Positions 63,017-64,000 of a DNA stretch of 64,000 nucleotides are shown here, piece by piece. Source of the DNA: Eopsaltria australis (lineage: Eukaryota > Chordata > Aves > Passeriformes > Petroicidae). Position numbers and translations under genes: made by a program. Position 1 is the first letter of the stretch. Every line of letters begins with the position of its first letter. The notes under the pieces are model-generated. The model saw only the letters and a list, made by a program, of their open reading frames with translations. It was not told where the DNA came from and searched no databases. The DNA is taken from assembly GCA_034509425.1 (NCBI GenBank), contig JAVTVJ010011652.1:5633501-5697500 (forward strand). The letters run 5' to 3'.

Positions 63017-64000
63017 GTCAGCTTTAAAACCTGGTGTGCTCCTCCTGAAAATACACAATACTTTCTTACTGGATTGGCATAAAATGAGAGCCACAGTGCA
63101 GATCTGGACAATCCCATCCACAAGGTTTAATATGGCTTGGATTGTCCTTCCTAACAGGGTAATAGAGTATTGGTAAGCAATAAGTGTTTTATTTTAAAAA
63201 TGAAACATATTCCAAGGTTTTCATTACTTATTTTCATCTAAGTTCCTTATATATTTTTATTGCATATGTAAATCTGAAACCACAAAAAGTTGGGTTTTTT
63301 TAAAGTAAAATGTTCAAAATTTTGGAAATAAGAAAAATAATTTAGCCTGCATTTCTATCAAGTAATTAGCCTCATTTCCTTTGTGCTGAATTAATCCAGT
63401 GAAGGACCTAGTTCACTATCTTAAAAACATCCAAAGGATTTTAATTTTGAAGAATTTTTTGTTTTCCAGAAAGGTTCTTCTGCTTGGTAGACAAAGGAAA
63501 CCAGGTTCAGGAAGTCTCCTGATATGAAATACTATGGTAGGGACCATATCCAGGGGAAACTGAGAAATCACTTGTCTCATTCTTGCTGTTCCCTGGGCAC
63601 CTGCTGATGGCTGCAGCTGGAGGAAAAACTCTGACAGCTCTTGATCTGAACAGGTATAGATATTCCTGTGCTTTCATCATAGGATTAATAGAGCTCACAG
63701 TTCTTGGTGGAAATATAGAAGTGACATTATTTGAGAGTGGTTTCAAGCCACCCTCTAGCCAAGAGCCCCCCAGGTGTGTTGGCAGTGTCCTGTGCACTCC
63801 CTGCCCTCTCAGACAGGCTGGCACAACCAAGGGCTGTGCTGTGCCTTGAGGATTCTGGGGTAAAAGCGCCTGGTGTTCCTTCCTCTCTAATGACATTGTT
63901 AGAAAAGGCTTGAGGTCCTCTAGAACTTTTTGATCCAAATGCAACTAAGGAAAACTTCCCCTCATCAGTAAATGGATGATCCTCCTGGTTAAAAATTCCT

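Larger units (their letters stand above)
62146..64000. other. Non-coding sequence to the window end
   Basis: No further gene supported. It contains the 25-base direct repeat at 62649-62703 and the A-rich tandem at 62985-63016. The 145-codon reverse frame at 63507-63944 lies in GC-richer DNA, overlaps a forward frame and has no recognisable domain. An acceptor-like TTTTTTGTTTTCCAG near 63470 has no good exon after it. Confidence 0.55.

Overview
The window reads as nuclear DNA from a vertebrate, most likely a bird or another sauropsid. The base composition is AT-leaning with strong CpG depletion. Reading frames are short and broken, and simple repeats are of vertebrate type: an A19 run, a T23 run, (CA)12, a TCCTC array and A/G-rich tracts. 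I recognise no Alu-, B1- or L1-like block, although 64 kb of mammalian DNA would normally carry many, and this sparseness is the main reason for preferring a bird. That is an inference, because no species-diagnostic gene is present. There is no operon structure, ribosome binding site, phage gene, insertion sequence, CRISPR array, tRNA or rRNA that I can see.

No gene is established. The longest frame (226 codons, 13478-14158 +) looks like chance. Five stretches are listed as tentative coding candidates: a possible terminal exon at 61832-62145 (-) with a strong acceptor and a stop codon overlapping AATAAA; a possible first exon at 53188-53360 (-) encoding a short acidic tail with a DXXXLL-type motif and one membrane segment; a possible small secreted peptide at 27693-27938 (-); and possible exons at 31612-31774 (+) and 34159-34357 (+). 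I cannot name any of these proteins, and nothing shows that any two belong to one transcript.

Layout: 1-9 kb is unique AT-rich DNA with homopolymer tracts, a small slippage cluster (3941-4021) and a nested hairpin (6233-6274). From 9 to 27 kb there is unique sequence with three enhancer-like AT-rich blocks near 9.0, 16.1 and 18.3 kb and patches of higher GC. From 27 to 35 kb lie three coding candidates and the two most motif-rich non-coding blocks (31.1-31.4 and 32.9-33.1 kb); the second carries a palindromic paired-class homeodomain site and a TALE-type palindrome. From 35 to 53 kb the sequence is mostly plain, with homeodomain-motif blocks near 42.0, 44.6 and 49.2 kb. From 53 to 64 kb there are the membrane-segment candidate, an AT-rich block (55.3-55.6 kb), a 22-copy TCCTC array (57.8 kb), a (CA)12 array (58.8 kb), a probable ancient interspersed-repeat relic (61.0 kb) and the terminal-exon candidate.

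The overall picture is a gene desert or one very long intron with scattered candidate regulatory elements. All regulatory calls come from motif reading alone, and conservation and chromatin data would decide them. I found no convincing novel multi-gene system.
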